Assembly: GCF_037572775.1 (NCBI RefSeq)
Contig: NZ_JBBHKA010000001.1
Coordinates: 2,852,001-2,916,000, forward strand
Length of the DNA: 64,000 nucleotides
Origin: Ramlibacter sp. PS4R-6
GTDB taxonomy: Bacteria > Pseudomonadota > Gammaproteobacteria > Burkholderiales > Burkholderiaceae_C
Direction: 5' to 3'
Made by a program: the position numbers and the translations under genes. The notes beneath the pieces were generated by a model. It was not told the DNA's origin and did not search any database. It worked only from the letters and a program-made list of their open reading frames with translations. Positions 16,756-25,402 of the stretch are shown piece by piece (positions within the stretch are counted from its first letter, which is position 1; every line of letters starts with the position of its first letter).

Positions 16756-16767
16756 TTGAAATTTCAA
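16756..16767. promoter_or_regulatory. Perfect palindrome TTGAAATTTCAA in the aceE/kinase divergent region
   Basis: The 12-base perfect palindrome lies about 79-90 bases before the aceE start and about 108 bases before the kinase start, inside an AT-rich patch (16750-16790) that stands out from the GC-rich surroundings. It is well placed as an operator or as overlapping promoter elements: TTGAAA is readable as a -35 box on either strand. The bound protein is unknown; the FixJ-type regulator at 19406 is a candidate. Confidence 0.45.
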
Positions 16768-16874
16768 ATCATGCGTAGCGATTTCATATTGTGGGTTCTA
16801 CTGACGCCTGCCGGCCACTGCATCATCCGCGCGTTGCGAGGGAACAAGGGCGCACCGCCTACACTCGGAAGTTC

Positions 16875-19409
16875 ATGCAAGACCCCGTTACCGTCACCGA
16901 GCCGCTGGAAGCGGCCGCCGCGCCCGACTGGTGGCGCCGCTGGTGGCGGCGCCAGACGCCCATCCGCCAGGACCGGTTCGCGATGCTTGCGCCGCTCGCG
17001 GCCGTGCTGCTCTTCCTCGCGGCGATCGTGGTCGCCTTCTGGTACCTGCGCCTGGAAGAGATGGACCGCGACCAGGAGGGCGTGAAGCGCGACGTCGAAT
17101 ATGCGCAGCAGCGCGTGCGCCTGCGCCTGCTCGAGCGGCAGGAGCAGCTGATGCGCCTGGCGCGCGACATCTCCAACAAGGAAGTCGATCCCGAGGAATT
17201 CATGGGCCGCGCCGAGGCGATGGTCATCCAGTATCCCGAGCTGCAGGTGCTGTCGTGGATCGACGACCGGCGCAGGTTCATCGCGAGCTATTCGACGCCG
17301 AGCGTCGTGACCCCCCAGCTGCGCATCGCCGGCGAGGTGCTGCGTCCCGGCGAGACCGAAAGCATGTACAGCCTCGCGCGCGACCTGCTGCAGCCCGTGT
17401 ACTCGCAGCCCGCGGTCGGCAACGACGCCAACGGTTTCCTCCAGCTGCACATCCCGCTGACCGGCAGGACGCGCTTCACGGGCGTGATCCTCGCGGAGTA
17501 CTCCATCGACGGCTTGCTGCGCTACGGCGCGCCGGCCGACGTGGCCGCCAAGTACGCGATGGCCCTGCTGGACGGCAAGGGCCGCCTGATGGCCGGTACC
17601 GCGGTGCCGCCCCGCAACCCCGCCACGCAGTGGCTACCCTGGGCGCAGCACAACATCGAATACGAGGTGCCGGTCTCTCCCGTGGGCAACGGCCTCGTGA
17701 TCCGCGCGCAGGCCTACCGCGCCTCGCTGGGTGTCGTGGGCAGCGGCCTCTTCTGGCTGGTGGGCGTGCTCTCCGGCATGACGGCGTGGATGCTGATCGC
17801 CAACTGGCGCCACACGCGCCGCCGCATGCAGGCGCAGCAGGCGCTGATCGCCGAGACGAACTTCCGCCGCGCGATGGAGAACTCCATCCTCACCGGCATG
17901 CGCGCGCTGGACATGCAGGGGCGCATCACCTACGTGAACGCGGCGTTCTGCCAGATGACGGGCTGGAGCGAGGGCGAACTGGTCGGCCGCATGCCGCCCT
18001 TCCCCTACTGGCCCGAGGAAGACCGCGACATGCTGGCCGCGCGCCTGGACGACGAGATCCACGGCCGCGCGGCGCCGGGCGGCATCCAGGTACGCGTGAA
18101 GCGCAAGGACGGCACTCTGTTCGATGCCCGCCTGTACGTCTCGCCGCTGGTCGACGCGAAGGGCCACCAGAGCGGCTGGATGACCTCGATGACCGACATC
18201 ACGGAGCCGAACCGCATCCGCGAGCAGCTCTCGGCCTCGTACGAGCGCTTCACCACCGTGCTGGAGGCGCTCGATGCCTCGGTGTCGGTGGCGCCGCTGG
18301 GCAGCGAGGAACTGCTCTTCGCCAACAAGATGTACCGCCAGTGGTTCGGCACGCAGACGGCGGGCCACCTGCAGATGGTGGCGCAGGCCGGCGTGCCCGA
18401 GCATCCGCACAACGGCGAATCGCAGGACGCGGTGGATTCCTTCGTGGGCATGCCCACCGGCGCGCTCACCACCGCGAAATCCGAGAACGCCGAAATCCTC
18501 GTGCCCGAGCTCGGCAAGTGGCTCGAAGTGCGCTCGCGTTACCTGAACTGGGTGGACGGGCGCCTGGCGCAGATGGTGATCGCCACCGACATCACGCCGC
18601 GCCGAGTCGCCGAGGAACAGTCGTCGGCGCAGGCCGAGCGCGCGCAGGCGGCGAGCCGCCTGATCACGATGGGCGAGATGGCATCGTCGGTCGCGCACGA
18701 ATTGAACCAGCCGCTCACGGCCATCAACAACTACTGCCACGGCCTCGTCTCGCGCATCCGCAACAAGCAGATCAACGACACCGACCTGCTCGCCGCGCTG
18801 GAGAAGACGGCGCGCCAGGCGCAGCGCGCCGGCCAGATCATCCAGCGCATCCGCTCCTTCGTGAAGCGCAGCGAGCCGAACCGCACCATGTCCGACATCC
18901 CGCAGATGGTGAACGAGGCGGTCGAACTCGCCGAGATCGAACTGCGCCGGCGCAACGTGCGCCTGTCGCACTACGTCGCCGCGCGCCTGCCGAAGGTGGA
19001 GGTCGACCCGATCCTGATCGAGCAGGTGCTGGTGAACCTGATGAAGAACGCGGCGGAGTCCATCGACAACGCCAAGCGCCCGGTCTCGCGGCGCAGCGTG
19101 GAGCTGCGCGTGATCCCGAAGCAGGTCGAAGGCCAGGACGTCATCGAGTTCTCCGTGGCCGATTCGGGCCAGGGCCTCGCGCCCGAGGTGATGGACCGCC
19201 TGTACGAGGCCTTCTTCTCCACCAAGGTGGAGGGCATGGGCATCGGCTTGAACCTGTGCCGCACCATCGTGGAGTCGCACCAGGGGCGGATGCAGGCGCA
19301 GAACATCTACAATGGCAGCGAAGTCGCCGGATGCCGTTTCTCCTTCTGGATCCCTGTTTCCGGTGCTAGCAATTCGATAGCGAAGAAGGACTCTGGGGTG
19401 ACTGTATGA
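16875..19409 (+). CDS. Membrane-bound PAS-domain sensor histidine kinase
   Basis: From ATG 16875 the protein has 844 residues; an in-frame ATG at 16791 adds 28 residues without family features. A first membrane helix (about 36-58, MLAPLAAVLLFLAAIVVAFWY) and a second (about 285-308) enclose a periplasmic sensor region of about 225 residues. A PAS domain follows (about 330-450, DMQGRITYVNAAFCQMTGW) and then a second PAS-like segment. The kinase core has phospho-acceptor His near 609 (ASSVAHELNQPLTAINNY), N box LMKNAAESIDNA, G1 DSGQGL and G2 GMGIGLNLCRTIV. This is the DctB/FixL/TodS-like class. The next gene, a FixJ-type regulator, overlaps its stop by four bases and is surely the partner. It is divergent from the PDH operon. 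Confidence 0.9.
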   Translation: MQDPVTVTEPLEAAAAPDWWRRWWRRQTPIRQDRFAMLAPLAAVLLFLAAIVVAFWYLRLEEMDRDQEGVKRDVEYAQQRVRLRLLERQEQLMRLARDISNKEVDPEEFMGRAEAMVIQYPELQVLSWIDDRRRFIASYSTPSVVTPQLRIAGEVLRPGETESMYSLARDLLQPVYSQPAVGNDANGFLQLHIPLTGRTRFTGVILAEYSIDGLLRYGAPADVAAKYAMALLDGKGRLMAGTAVPPRNPATQWLPWAQHNIEYEVPVSPVGNGLVIRAQAYRASLGVVGSGLFWLVGVLSGMTAWMLIANWRHTRRRMQAQQALIAETNFRRAMENSILTGMRALDMQGRITYVNAAFCQMTGWSEGELVGRMPPFPYWPEEDRDMLAARLDDEIHGRAAPGGIQVRVKRKDGTLFDARLYVSPLVDAKGHQSGWMTSMTDITEPNRIREQLSASYERFTTVLEALDASVSVAPLGSEELLFANKMYRQWFGTQTAGHLQMVAQAGVPEHPHNGESQDAVDSFVGMPTGALTTAKSENAEILVPELGKWLEVRSRYLNWVDGRLAQMVIATDITPRRVAEEQSSAQAERAQAASRLITMGEMASSVAHELNQPLTAINNYCHGLVSRIRNKQINDTDLLAALEKTARQAQRAGQIIQRIRSFVKRSEPNRTMSDIPQMVNEAVELAEIELRRRNVRLSHYVAARLPKVEVDPILIEQVLVNLMKNAAESIDNAKRPVSRRSVELRVIPKQVEGQDVIEFSVADSGQGLAPEVMDRLYEAFFSTKVEGMGIGLNLCRTIVESHQGRMQAQNIYNGSEVAGCRFSFWIPVSGASNSIAKKDSGVTV

Positions 19410-20044
19410 GCCTGATCCCGAAAAAGGGAACGGTCTACGTGGTGGACGACGACGAGGCCGTCCGCGACTCGTTGCAATGGCTGCTCGAGGGCAAGGACTA
19501 CCGCGTCCGCTGCTTCGATTCCGCCGAATCCTTCCTGGCCCGCTACGACCCGCGCGAGGTCGCCTGCCTGATCGTCGACGTGCGCATGAGCGGCATGACC
19601 GGCCTGGAGCTGCAGGACCGCCTGCTGGAGCGCAAGTCGCCCCTGCCCGTCGTCTTCATCACCGGCCACGGCGACGTGCCCATGGCCGTGAACACGATGA
19701 AGAAGGGCGCCATGGATTTCATCCAGAAGCCCTTCAAGGAAGACGAGCTGGTGAGCCTGGTCGAGCGCATGCTCGAACACGCCAAGGGCGCCTTCGCCGA
19801 GTACCAGAGCGCCGCCAGCCGCGACGCGCTGCTGTCCAAGCTCACGAGCCGTGAAGCCCAGGTGCTCGAGCGCATCGTCGCCGGCCGCCTGAACAAGCAG
19901 ATCGCCGACGACCTCGGCATCAGCATCAAGACGGTGGAGGCGCACCGCGCCAACATCATGGAAAAGCTCAACGCGAACACGGTCGCCGACCTGCTGAAGA
20001 TCGCGCTGGGCCAGAACGCACCCAAGGCCGCCGCGCCCACCTGA
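19406..20044 (+). CDS. FixJ/TtrR-type response regulator
   Basis: This 212-residue regulator has a receiver domain (about 8-125) with VVDDDEAVRDSL, phospho-acceptor Asp58 in LIVDVRMSGMTG, Thr in VFITGHGDVPMAV and Lys in FIQKPFKEDEL, which are hallmarks of the FixJ subfamily. A LuxR-type helix-turn-helix follows (about 145-205) with LTSREAQVLERIVAGRLNKQIA and ISIKTVEAHRANIMEKL. Its ATG overlaps the stop of the kinase gene (ATGA), showing translational coupling with its kinase. Regulation of the divergent pyruvate dehydrogenase operon is a reasonable but untested inference from position. Confidence 0.92.
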   Translation: MSLIPKKGTVYVVDDDEAVRDSLQWLLEGKDYRVRCFDSAESFLARYDPREVACLIVDVRMSGMTGLELQDRLLERKSPLPVVFITGHGDVPMAVNTMKKGAMDFIQKPFKEDELVSLVERMLEHAKGAFAEYQSAASRDALLSKLTSREAQVLERIVAGRLNKQIADDLGISIKTVEAHRANIMEKLNANTVADLLKIALGQNAPKAAAPT

Positions 20045-20053
20045 CCTGATCCC

Positions 20054-20905
20054 ATGGCTGCGCAACTCATCGACGGCAACGCGCTTGCCAGGCAGATCCG
20101 CGCCGAAGTCGCGGGGCGGACGCAGGCGCTGAAGGCGCGCGGCGTCCAGCCGCATTTGTCGATCATCCTCGTGGGAGAAGACCCGGCCAGCGTGGTCTAC
20201 ACGAAGCACAAGGTCAACGACAGCACCGAGACGGGCCTGTCGGCGACGCTCGAGCGCTATCCCGACACGATGGCCGAAGCCGAGCTCCTCGCGCGTATCC
20301 GCACGCTGAACGCCGACCCGAAGGTCCACGGCATCCTGGTGCAACTGCCCTTGCCGAAGCACATGGACGCGCACAAGGTCATCGAGACGATCTCGCCCGC
20401 GAAGGACGTCGACGGCTTCCATGTGCAAAGCGCCGGCGCCCTGCTGACCGGCCTGCCGGGCTTCCTGTCTTGCACACCCTACGGCTGCATGAAGTTGATC
20501 GAAACCACCGGCATCGACCTGCGCGGCAAGAACGCGGTGGTGATCGGCCGCAGCAACAATGTCGGCAAACCCATGGCCCTGATGCTCCTGGGAAAAGACG
20601 CCACGGTGACGATGTGCCACAGCCGCACGAAGGACCTGAAGGCGCACACGCTCATGGCGGACGTCGTCGTGGCCGCCGTCGGCAAACGCAACGTGCTGAC
20701 GAAGGACATGGTCAAGCCGGGCGCCGTCGTGATCGACGTCGGCATGAACCGCAACGACGAGGGCAAGCTCTGCGGTGACGTGGACTTCGACGGCGTGAAG
20801 GAAGTCGCGGGCTGGATCACGCCCGTCCCCGGTGGCGTGGGCCCGATGACCCGCGCCATGCTGCTCGTCAATACACTCGAAGCCGCGGAGCGGGCCAGCC
20901 AATAG
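20054..20905 (+). CDS. folD: Bifunctional methylenetetrahydrofolate dehydrogenase/cyclohydrolase FolD
   Basis: The 283-residue enzyme interconverts 5,10-methylene- and 10-formyl-tetrahydrofolate using NADP. Visible motifs are [14 protein letters not shown] (the Lys is catalytic in the cyclohydrolase reaction), [21 protein letters not shown], and the NADP-binding stretch [17 protein letters not shown]. The C-terminal [18 protein letters not shown] is the second family signature. It starts ten bases after the regulator gene and may be read from the same transcript, although its housekeeping role makes an internal promoter likely. Confidence 0.96.
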   Translation: MAAQLIDGNALARQIRAEVAGRTQALKARGVQPHLSIILVGEDPASVVYTKHKVNDSTETGLSATLERYPDTMAEAELLARIRTLNADPKVHGILVQLPLPKHMDAHKVIETISPAKDVDGFHVQSAGALLTGLPGFLSCTPYGCMKLIETTGIDLRGKNAVVIGRSNNVGKPMALMLLGKDATVTMCHSRTKDLKAHTLMADVVVAAVGKRNVLTKDMVKPGAVVIDVGMNRNDEGKLCGDVDFDGVKEVAGWITPVPGGVGPMTRAMLLVNTLEAAERASQ

Positions 20906-20948
20906 CCGTCGCGCGGCGCGACATCGGTGCTTGGGCGAAAATTCGCCC

Positions 20949-22973
20949 ATGAGCAATCCTCTCCTCGCCATCACCGACCTGCCGGCTTTCGACCAGGTCC
21001 GCCCCGAACACGTCGCCCCCGCCATCGGCCAGTTGCTGGCCGACGCCGACAAGGCGCTGGCCACGGTGACGACGCCTGGTTTCCCTGCCGAGTGGGACGC
21101 GATCGCCAAGGTCCTGGACGTCGCCACCGAGAAGCTCGGCATCGCCTGGGGCGTCGTGGGCCATCTCAACGCCGTGGCCGACACGCCCGAACTGCGCGCC
21201 GCCTACAACGAGGCGCTGCCCAAGGTCACCGACTTCTGGACGCGCCTGGGCTCCGACGAGCGCCTGTATGCCAAATACAAGGCGATCGACCCCCAGGCAC
21301 TCAACGCCGAGCAGCGGCAGGCGCTGAAGAACGCCATCCGCAACTTCGTCCTCGGCGGCGCCGAGCTGCAAGGCCCTGCGAAGGAGCGCTTCGCCCAGAT
21401 CCAGGAGCGCTCGGCGGAGCTGTCGCAGAAGTTCAGCGAGAACGCGCTGGATGCGACGGACGCCTATGCGTACTACGCGAGCGACGGGGAAGTCGCGGGC
21501 GTGCCCGAAGACGTGGTCGCGGCCGCGCGCGAGGCCGCGCAGGCCGAGGGCAAGGACGGCTACAAGCTCACGCTCAAGTTCCCGGTCTACATGCCGGTGA
21601 TGCAGTTCGCCCACGACCGCGCGCTGCGCGAGCGCATCTACCGTGCCTACGTCACGCGCGCCAGCGAGCTGGGCGACCCGGTGCAGTTCGACAACACGGC
21701 GAACATGCGCGAGATCCTCGCGTTGCGCCAGGAGGAGGCGAAGCTGCTCGGCTACCGCAACTTCGCCGAGGTCTCGCTCGTGCCGAAGATGGCCGATTCG
21801 CCGAAGCAGGTGGTCGAGTTCCTGCGCGACCTGGCTGGCCGCGCGCGGCCGTACGCGGAGAAGGACGTCGCCGACATGCGCGAGTTCGCCGCCCGCAAGA
21901 TGGACCTGCGCGAACCGCAGGCCTGGGACTGGACCTACATCGCCGAGCGCCTGAAGGAAGAGCGCTACGCATTCAGCGAGCAGGAGGTCAAGCAGTACTT
22001 CACCGCGCCGAAGGTGCTGGCGGGCCTGTTCCAGATCGTGCAGACGCTGTTCGAGGTGACGATCCGCAAGGACAGCGCGCCGGTGTGGAACCCCGGCGTC
22101 GAGTTCTACCGCATCGAGCGCGGCGGCGAGCTCGTCGGCCAGTTCTACCTGGACCCGTCGGCGCGCAGCGGCAAGCGCGGCGGCGCGTGGATGGACGACG
22201 TGCGCGCGCGCTGGCTGCGCCCCGACACCGGACGGCTGCAGACGCCGGTGGCGCACCTGGTGTGCAACTTCGCGGAAGGCGCGGCCGGCAAGCCGCCGCT
22301 GCTCACGCATGACGACGTGATCACGCTGTTCCACGAGTTCGGGCACGGCCTGCACCACATGCTCACCCGCGTGAACGAGCACGAGGTGTCGGGCATCAGC
22401 GGCGTGGAATGGGACGCCGTGGAGCTTCCCAGCCAGTTCATGGAGAACTTCTGCTGGGAATGGGCGGTGCTGCGCCACATGACCTCGCACGTGGACACCG
22501 GCGCGCCACTGCCGCGCGAGCTGTTCGACAAGATGCTGGCCGCCAGGAACTTCCAGAGCGGCCTGGCGACGCTGCGCCAGATCGAATTCGGCCTGTTCGA
22601 CATGCTGCTGCACGAGGAGCACGACCCGCGCAGCGACTTCATGCCGCTGCTGGCCCGGGTGCGCGCCGAGGTGGCCGTCATCCAGCCGCCCGCGTTCTCG
22701 CGCACGGCGCACACTTTCAGTCACATCTTCGCGGGCGGGTACGCCGCGGGTTACTACAGCTACAAGTGGGCCGAGGTCCTGAGCGCCGACGCCTATGCCG
22801 CCTTCGAGGAGACGGCCGACGAAAATGGCTTGCCAAGCGTCGAGACCGGGCGAAAATACCGGCAGGCGATCCTCGAGGCCGGCGGAAGCCGCCCGGCGAT
22901 CGAATCGTTCAAGGCCTTCCGCGGGCGCGAGCCCACGCTGGACGCGCTCTTGCGCCACCAGGGCATGGCCTGA
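20949..22973 (+). CDS. prlC: M3-family zinc oligopeptidase (oligopeptidase A type)
   Basis: From ATG 20949 (MSNPLLAITDLPAFDQVRPEHV) the protein has 674 residues; an in-frame ATG six codons earlier is less likely. It carries the thimet-oligopeptidase zinc site HEFGH in TLFHEFGHGLHHML, and the downstream third-ligand region ISGVEWDAVELPSQFMENF. These cytoplasmic enzymes degrade short peptides, including cleaved signal peptides. The length fits oligopeptidase A (about 680). It follows folD by 43 bases and is followed by an exported thiol-active-type protein gene. Confidence 0.93.
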   Translation: MSNPLLAITDLPAFDQVRPEHVAPAIGQLLADADKALATVTTPGFPAEWDAIAKVLDVATEKLGIAWGVVGHLNAVADTPELRAAYNEALPKVTDFWTRLGSDERLYAKYKAIDPQALNAEQRQALKNAIRNFVLGGAELQGPAKERFAQIQERSAELSQKFSENALDATDAYAYYASDGEVAGVPEDVVAAAREAAQAEGKDGYKLTLKFPVYMPVMQFAHDRALRERIYRAYVTRASELGDPVQFDNTANMREILALRQEEAKLLGYRNFAEVSLVPKMADSPKQVVEFLRDLAGRARPYAEKDVADMREFAARKMDLREPQAWDWTYIAERLKEERYAFSEQEVKQYFTAPKVLAGLFQIVQTLFEVTIRKDSAPVWNPGVEFYRIERGGELVGQFYLDPSARSGKRGGAWMDDVRARWLRPDTGRLQTPVAHLVCNFAEGAAGKPPLLTHDDVITLFHEFGHGLHHMLTRVNEHEVSGISGVEWDAVELPSQFMENFCWEWAVLRHMTSHVDTGAPLPRELFDKMLAARNFQSGLATLRQIEFGLFDMLLHEEHDPRSDFMPLLARVRAEVAVIQPPAFSRTAHTFSHIFAGGYAAGYYSYKWAEVLSADAYAAFEETADENGLPSVETGRKYRQAILEAGGSRPAIESFKAFRGREPTLDALLRHQGMA

Positions 22974-23014
22974 AGAAAGAGTTGTTGGTCGAGAGGACCG
23001 AGAGGACGACAAAG

Positions 23015-23671
23015 ATGCAGCTGGCCCGCCGGACATTGGCCCTCGTTGCCGCAGCCGCCGCCGTTTTCCTGGCGGCGGGAGCGCATTTCGATGCAAGCGC
23101 GCAACAGATCTACAAGATCGTGGGGCCGGACGGGCGCATCACCTTCTCGGACAAGCCGCCGGCGGATCCCAGCGTGAAGGCGACCACGGCCTCGGTCGTG
23201 CCGCTCAACGGCGGCGCGAACCTGGCGGGCTTGCCGTTCGAGCTGCGCCAGGCCGCCGCCCGCTACCCCGTGACGCTCTACTCGTCGCCCGGGTGCCAGA
23301 CCTGCGCCACCGGCCGCACGCTGCTCATGTCGCGCGGCATTCCGTTCGCCGAGCGCACCATCGCCAGCAAGGAAGACTCCGAAGCGCTCACGCGCCTGTC
23401 CGGCACCAGCAACGTCCCCGTCCTCACCATCGGCGCGCAGCACCTGCGGGGCTTCTCCGACGCGGAGTGGACGTCGTTCCTCGACGCGGCCGGCTACCCG
23501 AAGACGTCGCAGCTGCCGCCGTCGTATGTGCCGGCAGCCGCCACCCCGCTGGTCGCGGTCGACAACACGCCCGCGGCGGCGCAACAAAGGCCGGCGGGTA
23601 CGCGCGCGGACGCCGCGCCCCAGCAGCCGTCCGAGCCGGCGCCTGAAAACCCGGCGGGCATCCGCTTCTAG
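23015..23671 (+). CDS. Exported DUF4124-glutaredoxin-like protein
   Basis: The 218-residue protein has a signal peptide (about 1-29, ending AHFDASAQ), then a short DUF4124 segment ([20 protein letters not shown]), and a glutaredoxin-like domain (about 83-165) with a CxxC motif, Cys94 and Cys97, in [16 protein letters not shown]. The conserved cis-Pro region reads [11 protein letters not shown]. The C-terminal 50 residues are Pro/Ala-rich and probably unstructured. A periplasmic disulfide or thiol role is inferred. The start at 23015 follows an AGAGGACGAC stretch that is a moderate ribosome-binding site. Its 3' end overlaps the convergent rpiA gene by four bases. Confidence 0.8.
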   Translation: MQLARRTLALVAAAAAVFLAAGAHFDASAQQIYKIVGPDGRITFSDKPPADPSVKATTASVVPLNGGANLAGLPFELRQAAARYPVTLYSSPGCQTCATGRTLLMSRGIPFAERTIASKEDSEALTRLSGTSNVPVLTIGAQHLRGFSDAEWTSFLDAAGYPKTSQLPPSYVPAAATPLVAVDNTPAAAQQRPAGTRADAAPQQPSEPAPENPAGIRF

Positions 23672-24339
23672 AACACCAGCGTCTTCACGCCGGAGGCCGT
23701 GCCGAGCAGGCAGACGGCCGCCTTCTGGTGCGCGAACACGCCCACGGTGACGACACCGGGCCACTGGTTCACGTCGTTCTCGAAGGCGAGCGGGTCGCGG
23801 ATCGAAAGGCCACCCACATCGAGGATCTGCTGGCCGTTGTCCGTGACCAGCGGCGCACCGTCCTTCAGCCGCAGCTTGGCGCTGCCGCCCATCGCGGCGA
23901 ACTGTCGCGCGATGCGCTGCGCCGCCATCGGGATGACCTCCACCGGGACCGGGAACTTGCCGAGCGCGTCCACGAGCTTGCTTTCGTCGGCGATGCAGAC
24001 GAAGCGCCTGGACTGCGCCGCGACGATCTTCTCGCGCGTGAGGGCTGCGCCACCGCCCTTGATCATGAAGCCCCGGTGGTCGATCTCGTCGGCGCCGTCG
24101 ATGTAGACCGACAGCGACTCGACCTCGTTCGAATCGAACACGCGGACGCCGATGGCGCGCAGCTTCTCGGTGGACGCGACGGAACTGGAAACGGCGCCGG
24201 GGATGCGGTCCTTGATGGACGCCAGCGCCTCGATGAACTTGTTGACCGTGGAGCCGGTGCCCACCCCGACGATCTCGCCGGGGACGACGTACTGCAGCGC
24301 GGCCTGCCCGACGAGGGCCTTCAATTCATCCTGTGTCAT
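23668..24339 (-). CDS. rpiA: Ribose-5-phosphate isomerase A
   Basis: About 223 residues from [15 protein letters not shown]; an ATG at 24357 would add six residues and overlap the pyrD start. The enzyme interconverts ribose 5-phosphate and ribulose 5-phosphate in the pentose phosphate pathway. Family motifs are [51 protein letters not shown] and PVEVIPMA. In E. coli the DGADE and KGGG loops form the active site. The gene is divergent from pyrD with no separate intergenic region, and convergent with the DUF4124-glutaredoxin gene. Confidence 0.95.
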   Translation of the reverse strand: MTQDELKALVGQAALQYVVPGEIVGVGTGSTVNKFIEALASIKDRIPGAVSSSVASTEKLRAIGVRVFDSNEVESLSVYIDGADEIDHRGFMIKGGGAALTREKIVAAQSRRFVCIADESKLVDALGKFPVPVEVIPMAAQRIARQFAAMGGSAKLRLKDGAPLVTDNGQQILDVGGLSIRDPLAFENDVNQWPGVVTVGVFAHQKAAVCLLGTASGVKTLVF

Positions 24340-24355
24340 ATCATCGATTATCACC

Positions 24356-25402
24356 ATGTCCCTGCTGCCCTATTCGCTCGCCCGCCCCTTCCTCTTCGGC
24401 CTCGACCCGGAGGTCGCGCACGAACTCACGCTGCACTCGCTGGCGATGGTGCAAGGCACGCCGCTCAAGTGGGCGTACAGCAATGCCTTCGTCGACGACC
24501 CCATCACGCTTGCGGGCCTGACCTTCCCTAATCGCGTCGGCCTCGCCGCGGGCCTGGACAAGAACGCGCGCTGCATCGACGGGCTGGGCGGCATCGGCTT
24601 CGGCTTCATCGAAGTGGGCACCGTCACGCCCAAGCCGCAGCCCGGCAACGCGAAGCCGCGCATGTTCCGCCTGCCGCAGGCCAACGCGCTGATCAACCGC
24701 CTGGGCTTCAACAACGACGGGCTTGCCGCGTTCGTCTCGAACGTCAAGCGCTCGTCCTTCCGCAGCAAGGGCCGCATCCTGGGGCTGAACATCGGCAAGA
24801 ACGCCGCGACGCCCATCGAGGACGCAACCAGCGACTACCTCACCTGCCTCGAAGGCGTCTACCCGCACGCCGACTACGTCACGGTGAACATCTCCAGCCC
24901 CAATACCGCCAACCTGCGCTCGCTGCAGTCCGACGAAGCCCTCGATGCGTTGCTCGGCGCGGTCGCCGCCCGGCGAGCGGCGCTGGCCAAGTCACAAGGG
25001 CGCTGGGTGCCGATCTTCGTCAAGATCGCCCCGGACCTCGACGAAACCCAGGTCGGCGTGATCGCGGCGACGCTCAAGCGCCACGGCATGGACGGCGTCA
25101 TCGCCACCAACACCACCATCGCGCGCGATGCGGTCAAGGGCCTGCCCCATGCCGAGGAAGCCGGCGGCCTGAGCGGCGCGCCCGTGCGCGACGCGAGCAA
25201 CCGCGTCATCGCGCAATTGCGCGCCGCGCTCGGCAAGGGCTTTCCCATCATCGGCGTGGGCGGTGTGATGAGCGCGAAGGACGCCGTCTCGAAGATCGAG
25301 GCCGGCGCCGACGTCGTGCAGATCTACACGGGCCTGATCTACCGGGGCCCGGACCTGGTGAACGAGGTCGCGCGGGCCCTCAAGGGCCGTCAGAAGGCGT
25401 AG
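24356..25402 (+). CDS. pyrD: Dihydroorotate dehydrogenase, class 2 (quinone-linked)
   Basis: The 348-residue flavoprotein oxidises dihydroorotate to orotate in pyrimidine synthesis, feeding electrons to quinone. The start [22 protein letters not shown] is the amphipathic membrane-association helix of class 2 enzymes. [17 protein letters not shown] and [12 protein letters not shown] bind FMN, the catalytic Ser lies in [10 protein letters not shown], and the C-terminal [11 protein letters not shown] and YTGLIYRGP are FMN phosphate loops. The ATG overlaps the alternative rpiA start on the other strand, so its promoter must lie within rpiA. The last 13 bases overlap the convergent TonB receptor gene. 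Confidence 0.96.
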   Translation: MSLLPYSLARPFLFGLDPEVAHELTLHSLAMVQGTPLKWAYSNAFVDDPITLAGLTFPNRVGLAAGLDKNARCIDGLGGIGFGFIEVGTVTPKPQPGNAKPRMFRLPQANALINRLGFNNDGLAAFVSNVKRSSFRSKGRILGLNIGKNAATPIEDATSDYLTCLEGVYPHADYVTVNISSPNTANLRSLQSDEALDALLGAVAARRAALAKSQGRWVPIFVKIAPDLDETQVGVIAATLKRHGMDGVIATNTTIARDAVKGLPHAEEAGGLSGAPVRDASNRVIAQLRAALGKGFPIIGVGGVMSAKDAVSKIEAGADVVQIYTGLIYRGPDLVNEVARALKGRQKA

